Below, piece after piece: positions 1 through 7,088 of a stretch of 10,217 bases of DNA. The notes below the pieces were generated by a model that searched no databases, had not been told where the DNA came from, and was given only the letters and a program-made list of their open reading frames with translations. Origin of the DNA: Prevotella sp. UBA4341 (GTDB lineage Bacteria > Bacteroidota > Bacteroidia > Bacteroidales > Bacteroidaceae); NCBI GenBank assembly GCA_002393705.1, contig DGTH01000073.1, positions 1 through 10,217 of the forward strand, read 5' to 3'. Positions within the stretch are counted from its first letter, which is position 1, and every line of letters starts with the position of its first letter. The translations under genes were made by a program, and so were the position numbers.

Positions 1-158
1 ACGAACAGATGTGGATGGCCCGGGGACTCAACATTCGCTACCAGCAGTTCCGCCTGCCTCATGCGGGCAACCTGCAAGAGCCCGACATTGAGATACCCCT
101 CGACGACTATCGTTCCTACCACCGCGACAAGCGCAGCTCACTGGAAGTCAGCAAATAA
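1..158 (+). CDS. trmB: tRNA (guanine-N7-)-methyltransferase TrmB, C-terminal 51 codons only
   Basis: The frame starting at base 3 is open from the window edge to a TAA at 156-158 and gives 51 residues. The segment [18 protein letters not shown] followed by a [10 protein letters not shown] tail closely resembles the C-terminal end of Bacteroidetes TrmB as I remember it (EQQWLDRGLNIKYIKFRL and a YRSYNRSKRS tail). TrmB is a cytoplasmic SAM-dependent enzyme that makes m7G46 in the variable loop of tRNA. The Rossmann fold and SAM-binding motifs lie outside the window, so the call rests on the tail alone. The gene converges with the lipoprotein gene ending at 169, and the 10 bases between the stops leave no room for a separate terminator. 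Confidence 0.8.
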   Translation, partial: EQMWMARGLNIRYQQFRLPHAGNLQEPDIEIPLDDYRSYHRDKRSSLEVSK

Positions 159-168
159 GCACTATGTG

Positions 169-2376
169 TCAGCGGATGACCTCCACCTGCTCTACCACCG
201 ACTCCTTACCTTTATAAAGTATATCGACACGGAAGCTGACGTAGTCGCTATAGATGAACAGCGGCAACTTCTCCTCGTACTGTGGTACGTAGTCGAAGAC
301 CAAGTGTATGGACGTGCCACCCAGATAGTTCTCCTCGGGAGCCAAGGCATCCTCGTCGTCAATGGCACGCAACGAGAAGACGGGGTCAAGCATGGTGAGC
401 ACGCGCGGCAGCTCAATCTTCAGGTCGTTATCGGGAAAGGTAAACCATCCGCCCACCTTGTCCCAGAAGCCTTTTTCCTCAGCAGGGTCATCCTCTGGCG
501 GCAATACCGTCACGCCCTGCTTCAGCGTCTTCTGTAGTTTGTCAGGGTTCAGCGAGTAACTGCTCAGAAATTCCTCCTTGTCCTGACGCAGTTTTTCGTC
601 GTCAGTGCGTCCGCCACGCAAGAAGTCAAGCACGCGGTTCTGCTTGTAATCGACGTCATCTACCCAACAAATGCGGTCGTCGGTCACGGCAATAGCCCTG
701 ATGCGGGTAATGTCATCAAACTTCTTGTCACCATAGCTGATGCGTACCGTGTCAAGCTCTGCCGTTGAGTGTTTGGGTATGATGTTCATCGTACGCGGCA
801 CCTTCACCACGTCATATTCATCTTTATACATGTCAGTATAGTGAATGCAAAGGAACACGCGCACGTTTTCCAGGTCCATGTCTGACCGGTTCACTATCTT
901 CACGTTCAGCAAGTCGTCACTCTTCCAGAACAGCCACTCCCGTTCGGGCGTCACCTCAACGTCCAAGTAGGCATGCTCAATGAGTAATTGCTTGAACGGA
1001 CCATACAGGTGCTCCTCACAGAACTGCATGTCGCTCAGCAACGCAGAATAGATGCCCTGATTACCACGGCGAAAGAAGTGGTTGAAGATTTCCCTGCGGG
1101 CATCGTCCGTACGTCCTTGGTCAGCATAGTGCTTGGCCTTGAGCAGGTTGGGGCTGAACATGCCGTAGCCCTCCATGGTCGAAGAGTACAGACGTTGCAG
1201 AAATTGTCCTTCCGGCGTCTTATTCAGATAGGTACGCGTACGGTAAGAGTCAAGCATATCGGTCAGCTGGACGGCTTGTCGCGGATATTCTATGCTGGCC
1301 TGATCGAAGTAGCTGAAGGCTTCCTTCTCGTTACCAGCCTTCTGCGCCATCAGTCCTTTCAGCACCAAGGCTGGTGCGGTACGTCCGGGAAATTCCTGCA
1401 TGTAATAATCCAGCGTGGCGGAAGCCTCGCTCCAACCGGAAGAAGCCCCCTCCAACCTTCCCCCACTGGGGGAGGCTATTGGCATGCCCTGAGCTTCTAT
1501 CGGAGTAGCTTGTTCGACCGAATCAGTAGCCTCCCCCAGTTGGGGGAGGTTGGAGGGGGCTTCCGGTTGGCTCGTCATGATGAGCGCCATCGACTGTAGC
1601 AGCATGGCCTCGGAGTTATGCGGATATTTGCTCAGTATCTGGCGTGTATGCCCCAACGCATCGCCGGGCCGCCCGCCATACAGGTCCAGATAAGCCTTGT
1701 CCTTCTGCACGCAGAGAGCGTCATACTCCTTCATATACTTATGGTAGATGGGGGCATAGTCCGTCAGATACTGCAAGTACGACTGTCTGAGAGTCTCTAT
1801 GTCGCGCTTCAAGGCTGCCTTCAGCTCTTTATCTTTCTCGTACTGCTCAAAGGCAGCGTTGGTAGCCTTCGAGGCGTCCTCACCCTTCATAATGTCAAGA
1901 ACGGCAAGGGGGTTTCCCAGCACGGCATTGGCCAGCGTCAGCGGGTCTTCAGAGGCCGAAGCGCCTTTGGCGGCCGAACGTGCCAGCATCCAGAGGTCAT
2001 TGAGCTCCTTGTCCTGACGCTGCAGCTTATACATGTACTGCAAGATGGGCAGCAGTTTCTGCTTGGCCTCTACCACGTCGGGAGCCACGCCCGTATAGTC
2101 CTGTTTAGCCATGTACTCCAGAAACTCGTTGAAGTTCTTTGAGTTAGCCTGAGCTATCTCCAGGGCGTTCAGTATGCGTACGGTTTTCTCTATGTCGTAG
2201 TCCTGATTGGTTGACAAGTCGGTACGGTTGGTCAGAGCCTCATAAGCCGGCACAAACTTCCCGACGGGCTGGTAGTGCTCCAGGTCCAGCGTAGCTGCTT
2301 CTGGCAGGTTCGAACAGCCTGCTGCCAACAGCAGCGTGGCAAAAAGACAGAAGTATAAGATGCTTGTTCTCCTCAT
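169..2376 (-). CDS. Large TPR-like lipoprotein of unknown function with an in-frame palindromic repeat
   Basis: This 735-residue protein has a clear lipoprotein signal: a short basic N-terminus, a hydrophobic core and a LAAGC lipobox with Cys21 as the lipidated residue. I chose the ATG at 2376 rather than the upstream one at 2478. It alone places the signal peptide at the N-terminus, and a good promoter sits just upstream at 2439-2408. The residues after Cys21 (SNLPEAA) do not form a clear Bacteroidetes surface-export signal, so a periplasm-facing anchor is more likely, though this is weak inference. The N-terminal two thirds are helical, with TPR-like segments near residues 235-265 and 315-370. 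A beta-rich, Ig-like region follows at about 470-570 (LLNVKIVNRSDMDLENVRVF), then a charged linker and a final beta-rich part. Residues about 269-315 are encoded by a palindromic repeat and look like an inserted loop between TPR-like helices. I do not recognise a specific family; a scaffold or protein-interaction role is only a guess from the TPR-like helices. Confidence 0.85.
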   Translation of the reverse strand: MRRTSILYFCLFATLLLAAGCSNLPEAATLDLEHYQPVGKFVPAYEALTNRTDLSTNQDYDIEKTVRILNALEIAQANSKNFNEFLEYMAKQDYTGVAPDVVEAKQKLLPILQYMYKLQRQDKELNDLWMLARSAAKGASASEDPLTLANAVLGNPLAVLDIMKGEDASKATNAAFEQYEKDKELKAALKRDIETLRQSYLQYLTDYAPIYHKYMKEYDALCVQKDKAYLDLYGGRPGDALGHTRQILSKYPHNSEAMLLQSMALIMTSQPEAPSNLPQLGEATDSVEQATPIEAQGMPIASPSGGRLEGASSGWSEASATLDYYMQEFPGRTAPALVLKGLMAQKAGNEKEAFSYFDQASIEYPRQAVQLTDMLDSYRTRTYLNKTPEGQFLQRLYSSTMEGYGMFSPNLLKAKHYADQGRTDDARREIFNHFFRRGNQGIYSALLSDMQFCEEHLYGPFKQLLIEHAYLDVEVTPEREWLFWKSDDLLNVKIVNRSDMDLENVRVFLCIHYTDMYKDEYDVVKVPRTMNIIPKHSTAELDTVRISYGDKKFDDITRIRAIAVTDDRICWVDDVDYKQNRVLDFLRGGRTDDEKLRQDKEEFLSSYSLNPDKLQKTLKQGVTVLPPEDDPAEEKGFWDKVGGWFTFPDNDLKIELPRVLTMLDPVFSLRAIDDEDALAPEENYLGGTSIHLVFDYVPQYEEKLPLFIYSDYVSFRVDILYKGKESVVEQVEVIR
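1432..1570. repeat. Long imperfect inverted repeat (Bacteroidetes-type palindromic element) inside the lipoprotein gene
   Basis: The left arm is 1432-1478 and the right arm 1527-1570. They are near-perfect reverse complements over about 44 bases, differing by one 3-base indel (GGAAGAAGCC against GGAAGCC) and a small shift in the C-run. The outer ends are CCAACCGGA and TCCGGTTGG. Each arm contains its own small palindrome (CCCCCACTGGGGG and CCCCCAGTTGGGGG). A 48-base spacer joins the arms. The element is in frame and stop-free on the minus strand; its two arms encode QPEAPSNLPQLGEA and SPSGGRLEGASSGW. The CCCCTCCAACC...GGGGGAGG pattern resembles palindromes I recall as scattered in intergenic regions of Bacteroidetes genomes. 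Mobility is inferred, not shown. Confidence 0.85.
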
Positions 2377-2407
2377 GATGCGATTCACTATGATTGGTTG
2401 CTGGCTG

Positions 2408-2439
2408 CAAAGGTAATGCAAAGGAAGCAAAATGCCAAA
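2408..2439 (-). promoter_or_regulatory. Bacteroidetes-type promoter for the lipoprotein gene
   Basis: On the minus strand there is a -33 box TTTG (2439-2436), a 20-base spacer and a -7 box TACCTTTG (2415-2408), matching the TTTG / TAnnTTTG consensus used by the Bacteroidetes primary sigma factor. Transcription would start near 2401, giving a leader of about 25 bases before the ATG at 2376. This supports the chosen start and argues against the longer reading frame from 2478, whose start would lie upstream of the promoter. Confidence 0.7.
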
Positions 2440-2444
2440 TAAAT

Positions 2445-2475
2445 TTTGTATTTTGACAACTTTGCAGTACCTTTG
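2445..2475 (+). promoter_or_regulatory. Bacteroidetes-type promoter for topB
   Basis: There is a -33 box TTTG (2445-2448), a 19-base spacer and a -7 box TACCTTTG (2468-2475). Transcription would start at about 2481, so the leader before the ATG at 2497 is only about 15 bases. The -33 box lies six bases from the opposing -33 box of the lipoprotein promoter (2436-2439), so two polymerases could hardly bind at once. An ATG at 2446 would lie inside this promoter, which rules it out as the topB start. Confidence 0.7.
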
Positions 2476-2496
2476 CACGCAAAAACGTACAAAGGA

Positions 2497-4368
2497 ATGA
2501 TTGTTTGTATAGCAGAGAAGCCCAGTGTGGCACGCGATATAGCCCGCATTATCGGGGCTACAGCCTCACACGAGGGATACATGGAGGGTAACGGCTACCA
2601 GGTGACGTGGACCTACGGCCACCTGTGTACGCTGAAGGAGCCCGGCGACTACACCCCCGCCTGGCGCCCATGGGCTCTGACCCAGCTGCCCATGATTCCC
2701 CCGCGTTTTGGCATTAAGCTCATTGAGCAGGAACACATCACCAAGCAGTTTGCCATCATCGAGCGGCTCATGCAGAAGGCCGACAGCATCGTCAACTGCG
2801 GCGACGCTGGTCAGGAGGGCGAACTCATTCAGCGCTGGGTCATGCAGAAGGCTCAAGCCAAGTGTCCGGTCAAGCGGCTGTGGATTTCGTCCATGACCGA
2901 CGAGGCCATCCGCGAGGGCTTTGCCCAGCTCAAGGACCAGCAGACCTACCAGCCACTCTACATGGCCGGACTCTCGCGTGCCGTCGGCGACTGGCTGTTG
3001 GGCATGAACTGCACACGCCTATACACGCTGAAGTACGGACAGAACCACCAGGTGCTCTCCATCGGCCGCGTGCAAACGCCGACATTAGCCCTCATCGTTA
3101 ACCGCCAGAAGGAAATAGACAACTTCAAGCCCGAGCCCTACTGGGTGCTGGCCACGGTCTATCGTGACACCACGTTTACGGCCACCAAGGGCAAGTTTAC
3201 CAAGAAGGAGGAGGGCGAGGCAGCTTTCAAGACCATTGAGGGTAAGCCATTCGTCATTACCAAGGTAGAGAAGAAGGAGGGCAAGGAACAGCCGCCCCAA
3301 CTCTACGACTTGACGAGCCTGCAGGTAGATTGCAACAAGAAGTTCGGCTTCTCGGCCGAGATGACGCTCAACCTCATCCAGGCACTCTACGAACGCAAGC
3401 TGACCACCTACCCACGTGTGGACACACAGTATTTGTCTGACGACATCTACCCCAAGTGTCCGCAGACCCTGAACGGTCTTTTTCAGGTAAAGTTCAGCGG
3501 CGTGGCACCTTACGCAGAGCTCATACGCCCCATTGGCGGCAAGCCGCTGAAGAAGACCAAGCGCGTCTTCGACTCCTCGAAGGTCACCGACCACCACGCC
3601 ATCATTCCCACCGGCATTATTCCGCAAAACCTTTCTGATGCAGAGCGCAAGGTCTATGACCTTGTAGCTCGCCGCTTCATCGGCGTCTTCTTGCCCGACT
3701 GCCGTTTCTCCACCACTACGGTGCTGGGGGAGGTCCGCTCTGTAGCGACAGAGTCGCAACCTACAGAACAGGCCATCGAGTTCAAGGCCACGGGCAAGGA
3801 AATCATCGAACAAGGATGGCGCGTAGTCAGAGAGAAATCCCCAGAAGTCCCAGAAGCCCCAGAAACCCCAGAAGCCCCAGAAAAAGAAGAGAAGACCCTC
3901 CCCCACTTCACCAAGGGCGAAAGCGGCGAACACAAGCCCACACTGACGGAGAAGATGACCACACCGCCACCCTACTACACCGAGGCCACGCTGCTCAGGG
4001 CCATGGAGACGGCAGGCAAGTTCGTCGATGATGAAGAGCTGCGCGCCGCCATGAAGGAGAACGGCATCGGCCGGCCGTCAAGCCGTGCCAGCATCATCGA
4101 GACGCTCTTCAAGCGCCGCTACATCAAGCGCGAACGGAAGCGCCTCGTAGCCACCAACACCGGCATCGAACTCATTGACCTCATACGCGAAGACCTGCTC
4201 AAGAGCTGTGAACTGACGGGCATCTGGGAAAAGAAGCTGCGCGACATTGAGCACCAGAAGTATGACGCCCTGCAATTCATCAACGAGTTGAAACAGCAGG
4301 TAAGCGACATCGTCAACGACGTCATGAGCGACCCCACGAACCGGCGGGTAGGTGCTTCGCCCAAATAA
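2497..4368 (+). CDS. topB: DNA topoisomerase III (type IA)
   Basis: This 623-residue cytoplasmic enzyme relaxes and decatenates DNA by cutting one strand through a 5'-phosphotyrosine link. The N-terminal Toprim domain is visible: IAEKPSVARDIA with Glu7, and CGDAGQEGEL with Asp103 and Glu107. The usual second Asp of DxDxE is Gly105, as in the DAGREGE form seen in many TopB proteins. Also present are GRVQTPT (from Gly190), the active-site tyrosine Tyr305 in TTYPRVDTQYL, and the type IA motif GIGRPSS (from Gly523). The protein ends soon after the core, without the C-terminal zinc ribbons found in some relatives. A Pro-Glu tripeptide repeat at residues 449-463 forms an acidic linker. The ATG at 2497 is preferred because it starts the Toprim strand, follows AAAGGA and lies behind the promoter. 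TopB acts with RecQ-like helicases in other bacteria, but no such gene is nearby. Confidence 0.95.
   Translation: MIVCIAEKPSVARDIARIIGATASHEGYMEGNGYQVTWTYGHLCTLKEPGDYTPAWRPWALTQLPMIPPRFGIKLIEQEHITKQFAIIERLMQKADSIVNCGDAGQEGELIQRWVMQKAQAKCPVKRLWISSMTDEAIREGFAQLKDQQTYQPLYMAGLSRAVGDWLLGMNCTRLYTLKYGQNHQVLSIGRVQTPTLALIVNRQKEIDNFKPEPYWVLATVYRDTTFTATKGKFTKKEEGEAAFKTIEGKPFVITKVEKKEGKEQPPQLYDLTSLQVDCNKKFGFSAEMTLNLIQALYERKLTTYPRVDTQYLSDDIYPKCPQTLNGLFQVKFSGVAPYAELIRPIGGKPLKKTKRVFDSSKVTDHHAIIPTGIIPQNLSDAERKVYDLVARRFIGVFLPDCRFSTTTVLGEVRSVATESQPTEQAIEFKATGKEIIEQGWRVVREKSPEVPEAPETPEAPEKEEKTLPHFTKGESGEHKPTLTEKMTTPPPYYTEATLLRAMETAGKFVDDEELRAAMKENGIGRPSSRASIIETLFKRRYIKRERKRLVATNTGIELIDLIREDLLKSCELTGIWEKKLRDIEHQKYDALQFINELKQQVSDIVNDVMSDPTNRRVGASPK
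3841..3885 (+). repeat. 9-bp tandem repeat encoding a Pro-Glu-X linker in TopB
   Basis: Five consecutive 9-base units occur: CCAGAAGTC, CCAGAAGCC, CCAGAAACC, CCAGAAGCC and CCAGAAAAA. They are in frame and encode PEVPEAPETPEAPEK at residues 449-463. Because the unit is a multiple of three, gain or loss of copies would change linker length without breaking the gene. Confidence 0.85.
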
Positions 4369-4423
4369 CTCCCTTAACTCCCCCTAACTCCTCCTAACTC
4401 CCCTTAACTCCCCTTAACTCCCC
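4366..4423 (+). repeat. 10-bp tandem repeat (TAACTCCCCT) starting on the topB stop codon
   Basis: Six tandem units of 9-10 bases begin at 4366, 4375, 4385, 4395, 4405 and 4415, with consensus TAACTCCCCT. The first unit's TAA is the topB stop codon. The array fills most of the gap between topB and the esterase gene. The units have little self-complementarity, so the array does not look like a terminator. Every unit carries a TAA, and with a 10-base period these fall in all three frames, so the array would stop readthrough in any frame. Confidence 0.85.
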
Positions 4424-4469
4424 AGAAGTTGAGCGAATGCGAAACATCAATAACTTAATATTATCAACT

Positions 4470-5930
4470 ATGACTGCAAAATTCTGGAAAAACTGTGCCA
4501 CAGCACTCGTCCTGCTACTCGTAACGACGACAACGCAAGGACAAACAGCGAGAAAATTCACCTTGGACCTCACCCCAGACGGAAAGGCCCAAATGGTATG
4601 TTTCCTGCCTGAAAACCCGTCAGGCAAGGCCATTGTCGGCGTGCCAGGAGGCGGCTACTCCATGCTGTCGAACACCCACGAAGACTATCTGGCGGCCGAA
4701 TGGCTCAACCCGCAGGGCATCGCCTACTTCGTCATCAACTACCGACTGCCCGGGGGCGACCGCACCAAACCCATCAGCGACGTGGAACAGGGCATCCGCA
4801 CCGTCCGCGACTCGGCAGCCGTCTGGGGCATCAACCCGCACGACGTGGGCATCATGGGATTCTCAGCCGGAGGACACCTCTCGTCGGTCATCTCCACCCA
4901 CTCCGCCTTCGACGTACGCCCCGACTTCAGCATTCTCTTCTACCCCGTCATCTCGATGGACGAGCGCCTGACTCACAAGTGGTCGTGCATGAATTTCCTG
5001 GGCAGTGAGGGACAGAAGGACCCCGAACTGGTACGTGACTACTCCACACAGAACGCCGTGCGCCGCCACCTGACGCCACCCGCCGTCATCATCTCGGCCA
5101 GCGACGACCGACTGGTGCCCTTCGTCACCAACGGACTAGAATACTACAAAGCCATGCGTAGCGCCGGCAACGACTGCGCCATGTACGTCTATCCCACCGG
5201 CGACCACGGCTTCGGCTTCGGCACGTGGTTCAAGTATCACGACCAGATGCTCGACGACCTCGGCGCATGGCTGAAAGCCCACCAGGCACCCAAGACCGAC
5301 GCCATCCGCGTGGCATGCATCGGTAACAGCATCACCGACGGCCACGGCATCGACATGGCTACGGCCTACGGCTATCCTGCCGAGCTGCAGAAAATGCTGG
5401 GCGACGACTACTGGGTCAAGAACTTCGGTGTCAGCGGACGTACGCTGCTCAGCAACGGCGACCTGCCCTACATGAACGAAGTGGCATGGGCCGACGCACA
5501 GGCGTTCCGCCCCGACGTCGTCATCATCCAACTGGGCACCAACGACTCGAAGCCCCAGAACTGGCAGCACAAGGCTGAGTTCCGGCAGGACCTGGAAAAG
5601 ATGATTACCACGCTCTGCCCTGAGCTAACACAGCCCACAGGCAAGAAAAAAGGCAAGCGGGCAAAGGCTACGGCACCTGTTCGTCCGAGAATCATCCTCT
5701 GCACTCCCATTCCCGCCCTGTCCGGCAACTGGGGCATCAGTGAGGACGTCATCCGGGACGAGATTATCCCCATCCAGCAGGAAGTCGCCAAGAAGTACGG
5801 CCTGCAGGTCATCGACCTCCACACGCTCTTTGCCGGTGCCAACGACCTGATGCTCGACGACGGCATCCACCCCAACGGGAAGGGAGCCCACCGTCTGGCA
5901 GAACTCATTGCAAAGGAGATTAAACAGTAG
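4470..5930 (+). CDS. Secreted two-domain carbohydrate esterase (alpha/beta hydrolase fused to SGNH hydrolase)
   Basis: The 486-residue product starts with a signal peptide (basic TAKFWKN, hydrophobic ATALVLLLVT, likely cleavage near TQG-Q), so it should act in the periplasm or outside the cell. Domain 1 (about 25-270) is an alpha/beta hydrolase of the acetylesterase type: an oxyanion-hole segment GVPGGGY, nucleophile Ser132 in GFSAGGH, acid Asp212 or Asp213 in SDDRLVP, and base His246 in DHGFGFG. Domain 2 (about 280-486) is an SGNH/GDSL hydrolase: Ser287 in IGNSITDG, the block II glycine in NFGVSG, Asn358 in GTND, and Asp464 with His467 in DGIHPNG. Both catalytic sets look complete. Removal of acetyl groups from plant polysaccharides such as xylan or xyloglucan is the likely role, by analogy with related Bacteroidetes esterases; the substrate is not visible in the sequence. 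An in-frame ATG at 4437 would add 11 residues, but the ATG at 4470 gives the more typical signal peptide. I see no promoter consensus of its own, so it may be read through from topB. Confidence 0.88.
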   Translation: MTAKFWKNCATALVLLLVTTTTQGQTARKFTLDLTPDGKAQMVCFLPENPSGKAIVGVPGGGYSMLSNTHEDYLAAEWLNPQGIAYFVINYRLPGGDRTKPISDVEQGIRTVRDSAAVWGINPHDVGIMGFSAGGHLSSVISTHSAFDVRPDFSILFYPVISMDERLTHKWSCMNFLGSEGQKDPELVRDYSTQNAVRRHLTPPAVIISASDDRLVPFVTNGLEYYKAMRSAGNDCAMYVYPTGDHGFGFGTWFKYHDQMLDDLGAWLKAHQAPKTDAIRVACIGNSITDGHGIDMATAYGYPAELQKMLGDDYWVKNFGVSGRTLLSNGDLPYMNEVAWADAQAFRPDVVIIQLGTNDSKPQNWQHKAEFRQDLEKMITTLCPELTQPTGKKKGKRAKATAPVRPRIILCTPIPALSGNWGISEDVIRDEIIPIQQEVAKKYGLQVIDLHTLFAGANDLMLDDGIHPNGKGAHRLAELIAKEIKQ

Positions 5931-5948
5931 ATTTTTAAGTACAAAGAT

Positions 5949-6923
5949 CTACGCCTCGTCCATCGGATAGCGTACTCCCCACTGCCGGCGCAGCTGGTCC
6001 ATGAGCTGCATGACGTAGAGCGTCTCGTCAAGCGGCATCTCGCGAGGCTCCAGATGACCTTCCTTCAGGCATTGGCGACAGGCGAGGAACTGGTACTCGT
6101 AGCCCGTTATCTGCTGGGGCACGCGGATGGTCTCCACATAGGTGCGGTCGGGACCGTTGACGGTTATCTGCTGGGGGTTGTTGATGTTGTCGATGATAAG
6201 GTTGCCCTCGGTGCCGGCAATGACGCCGATGTTGTCGCCCACGCATTGTGCCGACGACTGGAGGTTGCAGAGGGTGCCGTCGCTGAGGACGAGCGTGATG
6301 GCGTTCGTCAGGTCCATACCCGTCGGGCTCTTCACGCAATGGCCGTCGATGCTGACGATGTCGGCACCGAAGAACATACGCACGAAGTTGAGGGCATAGA
6401 CGCCGAGGTCGAGCAGGGCGCCGCCACAGAGGTCCGGACGCATGATGCGGGGCTTGTCGCCCATGGAATAGCCCAGGGTGGCGGTCACCAGACGCGGTGT
6501 GCCGATGCGACCGTCGGCTATGAGCTGGCGCACGGTGGCGACGACGGGCTGGTAGCGCGTCCAGATGGCCTCGGCCAGGAAGACCTGGTGCTCGCGTGCC
6601 AGACGGACAATGTCGCTGGCCTGCCGATGGTTGGCCATGAAGGCCTTTTCCACCAGACAGGGTTTGCCGGCAAGGATGGCCTCACGCGTCACGTCGTAGT
6701 GGTGTGAGTGGGGGGTGCCGACATAGACCAGATCGACGTCGGCATCGGCTATGAGCGCGGCATACGAGCCGTACGCTTTCGGGATGTTCCACTTGGCGGC
6801 AAAAGCATCCGCCTTCTCCTGTGAGCGTGAACCTACGGCGTATGCTTCACACTCCGTCAGTCCTGCTAATGTGATGGCTGCCTTCTCGGCAATCCATCCT
6901 GTTCCGATGATTCCTACACGCAT
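5949..6923 (-). CDS. Gfo/Idh/MocA family NAD(P)-dependent oxidoreductase
   Basis: This is a 324-residue cytoplasmic protein without a signal peptide. The N-terminal Rossmann fold begins MRVGIIGTGWIA (GxGxxA, residues 7-12). The family's EKP motif appears as EKAF, with Lys93 as the conserved lysine. A C-terminal alpha/beta domain follows, with GGALLDLGVYAL containing Asp172 and Tyr176. The Lys93-Tyr176 spacing and the EKAF/DLGVY pattern resemble the dihydrodiol dehydrogenase-like branch (from memory, catalytic Lys97 and Tyr180 in the mammalian enzyme). A sugar or cyclitol dehydrogenase/reductase role is therefore likely; the substrate is unknown. The gene lies downstream of the GH31 gene on the same strand and no promoter consensus is seen just upstream, so the two are probably cotranscribed. 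Its stop lies 18 bases from the stop of the convergent esterase gene. Confidence 0.9.
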   Translation of the reverse strand: MRVGIIGTGWIAEKAAITLAGLTECEAYAVGSRSQEKADAFAAKWNIPKAYGSYAALIADADVDLVYVGTPHSHHYDVTREAILAGKPCLVEKAFMANHRQASDIVRLAREHQVFLAEAIWTRYQPVVATVRQLIADGRIGTPRLVTATLGYSMGDKPRIMRPDLCGGALLDLGVYALNFVRMFFGADIVSIDGHCVKSPTGMDLTNAITLVLSDGTLCNLQSSAQCVGDNIGVIAGTEGNLIIDNINNPQQITVNGPDRTYVETIRVPQQITGYEYQFLACRQCLKEGHLEPREMPLDETLYVMQLMDQLRRQWGVRYPMDEA

Positions 6924-6949
6924 GTTTGTTATCTGCTATTTTCTTGTTG

Positions 6950-7087
6950 TTACTGCTGATTGGTAGCGACGATGTTCTTCAGCGACGAACCGAAGATGAT
7001 GTACTGTGTATTGCCGGCAATGGTTCCCTCGTTCTGGCCCCAGAGGAAGGGCCAGTCGTCGAAGTTCTCGAGCTTGACATACTGGAG
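6950..7087 (-). pseudogene. Orphan 45-codon coding tail after GH31 (frameshifted extension or gene remnant)
   Basis: Immediately after the GH31 stop, a different minus-strand frame stays open for 45 codons to a TAA at 6952-6950, 26 bases before the oxidoreductase start. It begins LQYVKLENFDDWPFLW and ends GSSLKNIVATNQQ. Third codon positions are mostly G or C and the composition is protein-like, as in true genes here. It has no in-frame ATG, and upstream the frame runs into the GH31 coding region, where it becomes a meaningless shadow. It therefore cannot be an independent gene. It is either the shifted C-terminus of GH31 (the joined reading would be ...IPVFVR-GSSLQYVKLE...) or the remnant of a deleted gene. 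I do not recognise the family. Confidence 0.6.
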
Positions 7088-7088
7088 G

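Noticed and set aside
988..2142. Two plus-strand open frames (988-1599 and 1618-2142) opposite the lipoprotein gene
   Set aside because: No promoter, signal or domain was seen. The minus-strand frame has a promoter, a lipobox and continuous TPR-like and beta-rich sequence.
2377..2478. N-terminal extension of the lipoprotein from the ATG at 2478
   Set aside because: It would place the lipobox far from the N-terminus and start upstream of the -7 box. The extension is simply the promoter region translated.
3085..3933. Minus-strand open frame of 282 codons opposite topB
   Set aside because: Its FWGFWGFW start is the reverse reading of the Pro-Glu repeat. The plus strand encodes a clear topoisomerase with catalytic motifs throughout.
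4366..4423. Possible CRISPR array or transcription terminator in the tandem repeat
   Set aside because: Units of 10 bases without unique spacers are not CRISPR. The units are not self-complementary and there is no T-run after a stem.
6054..6707. Plus-strand open frame of 217 codons opposite the oxidoreductase gene
   Set aside because: Composition is low in complexity and rich in V, G, A and D, typical of an antisense shadow. The minus strand has Rossmann and EKAF motifs.
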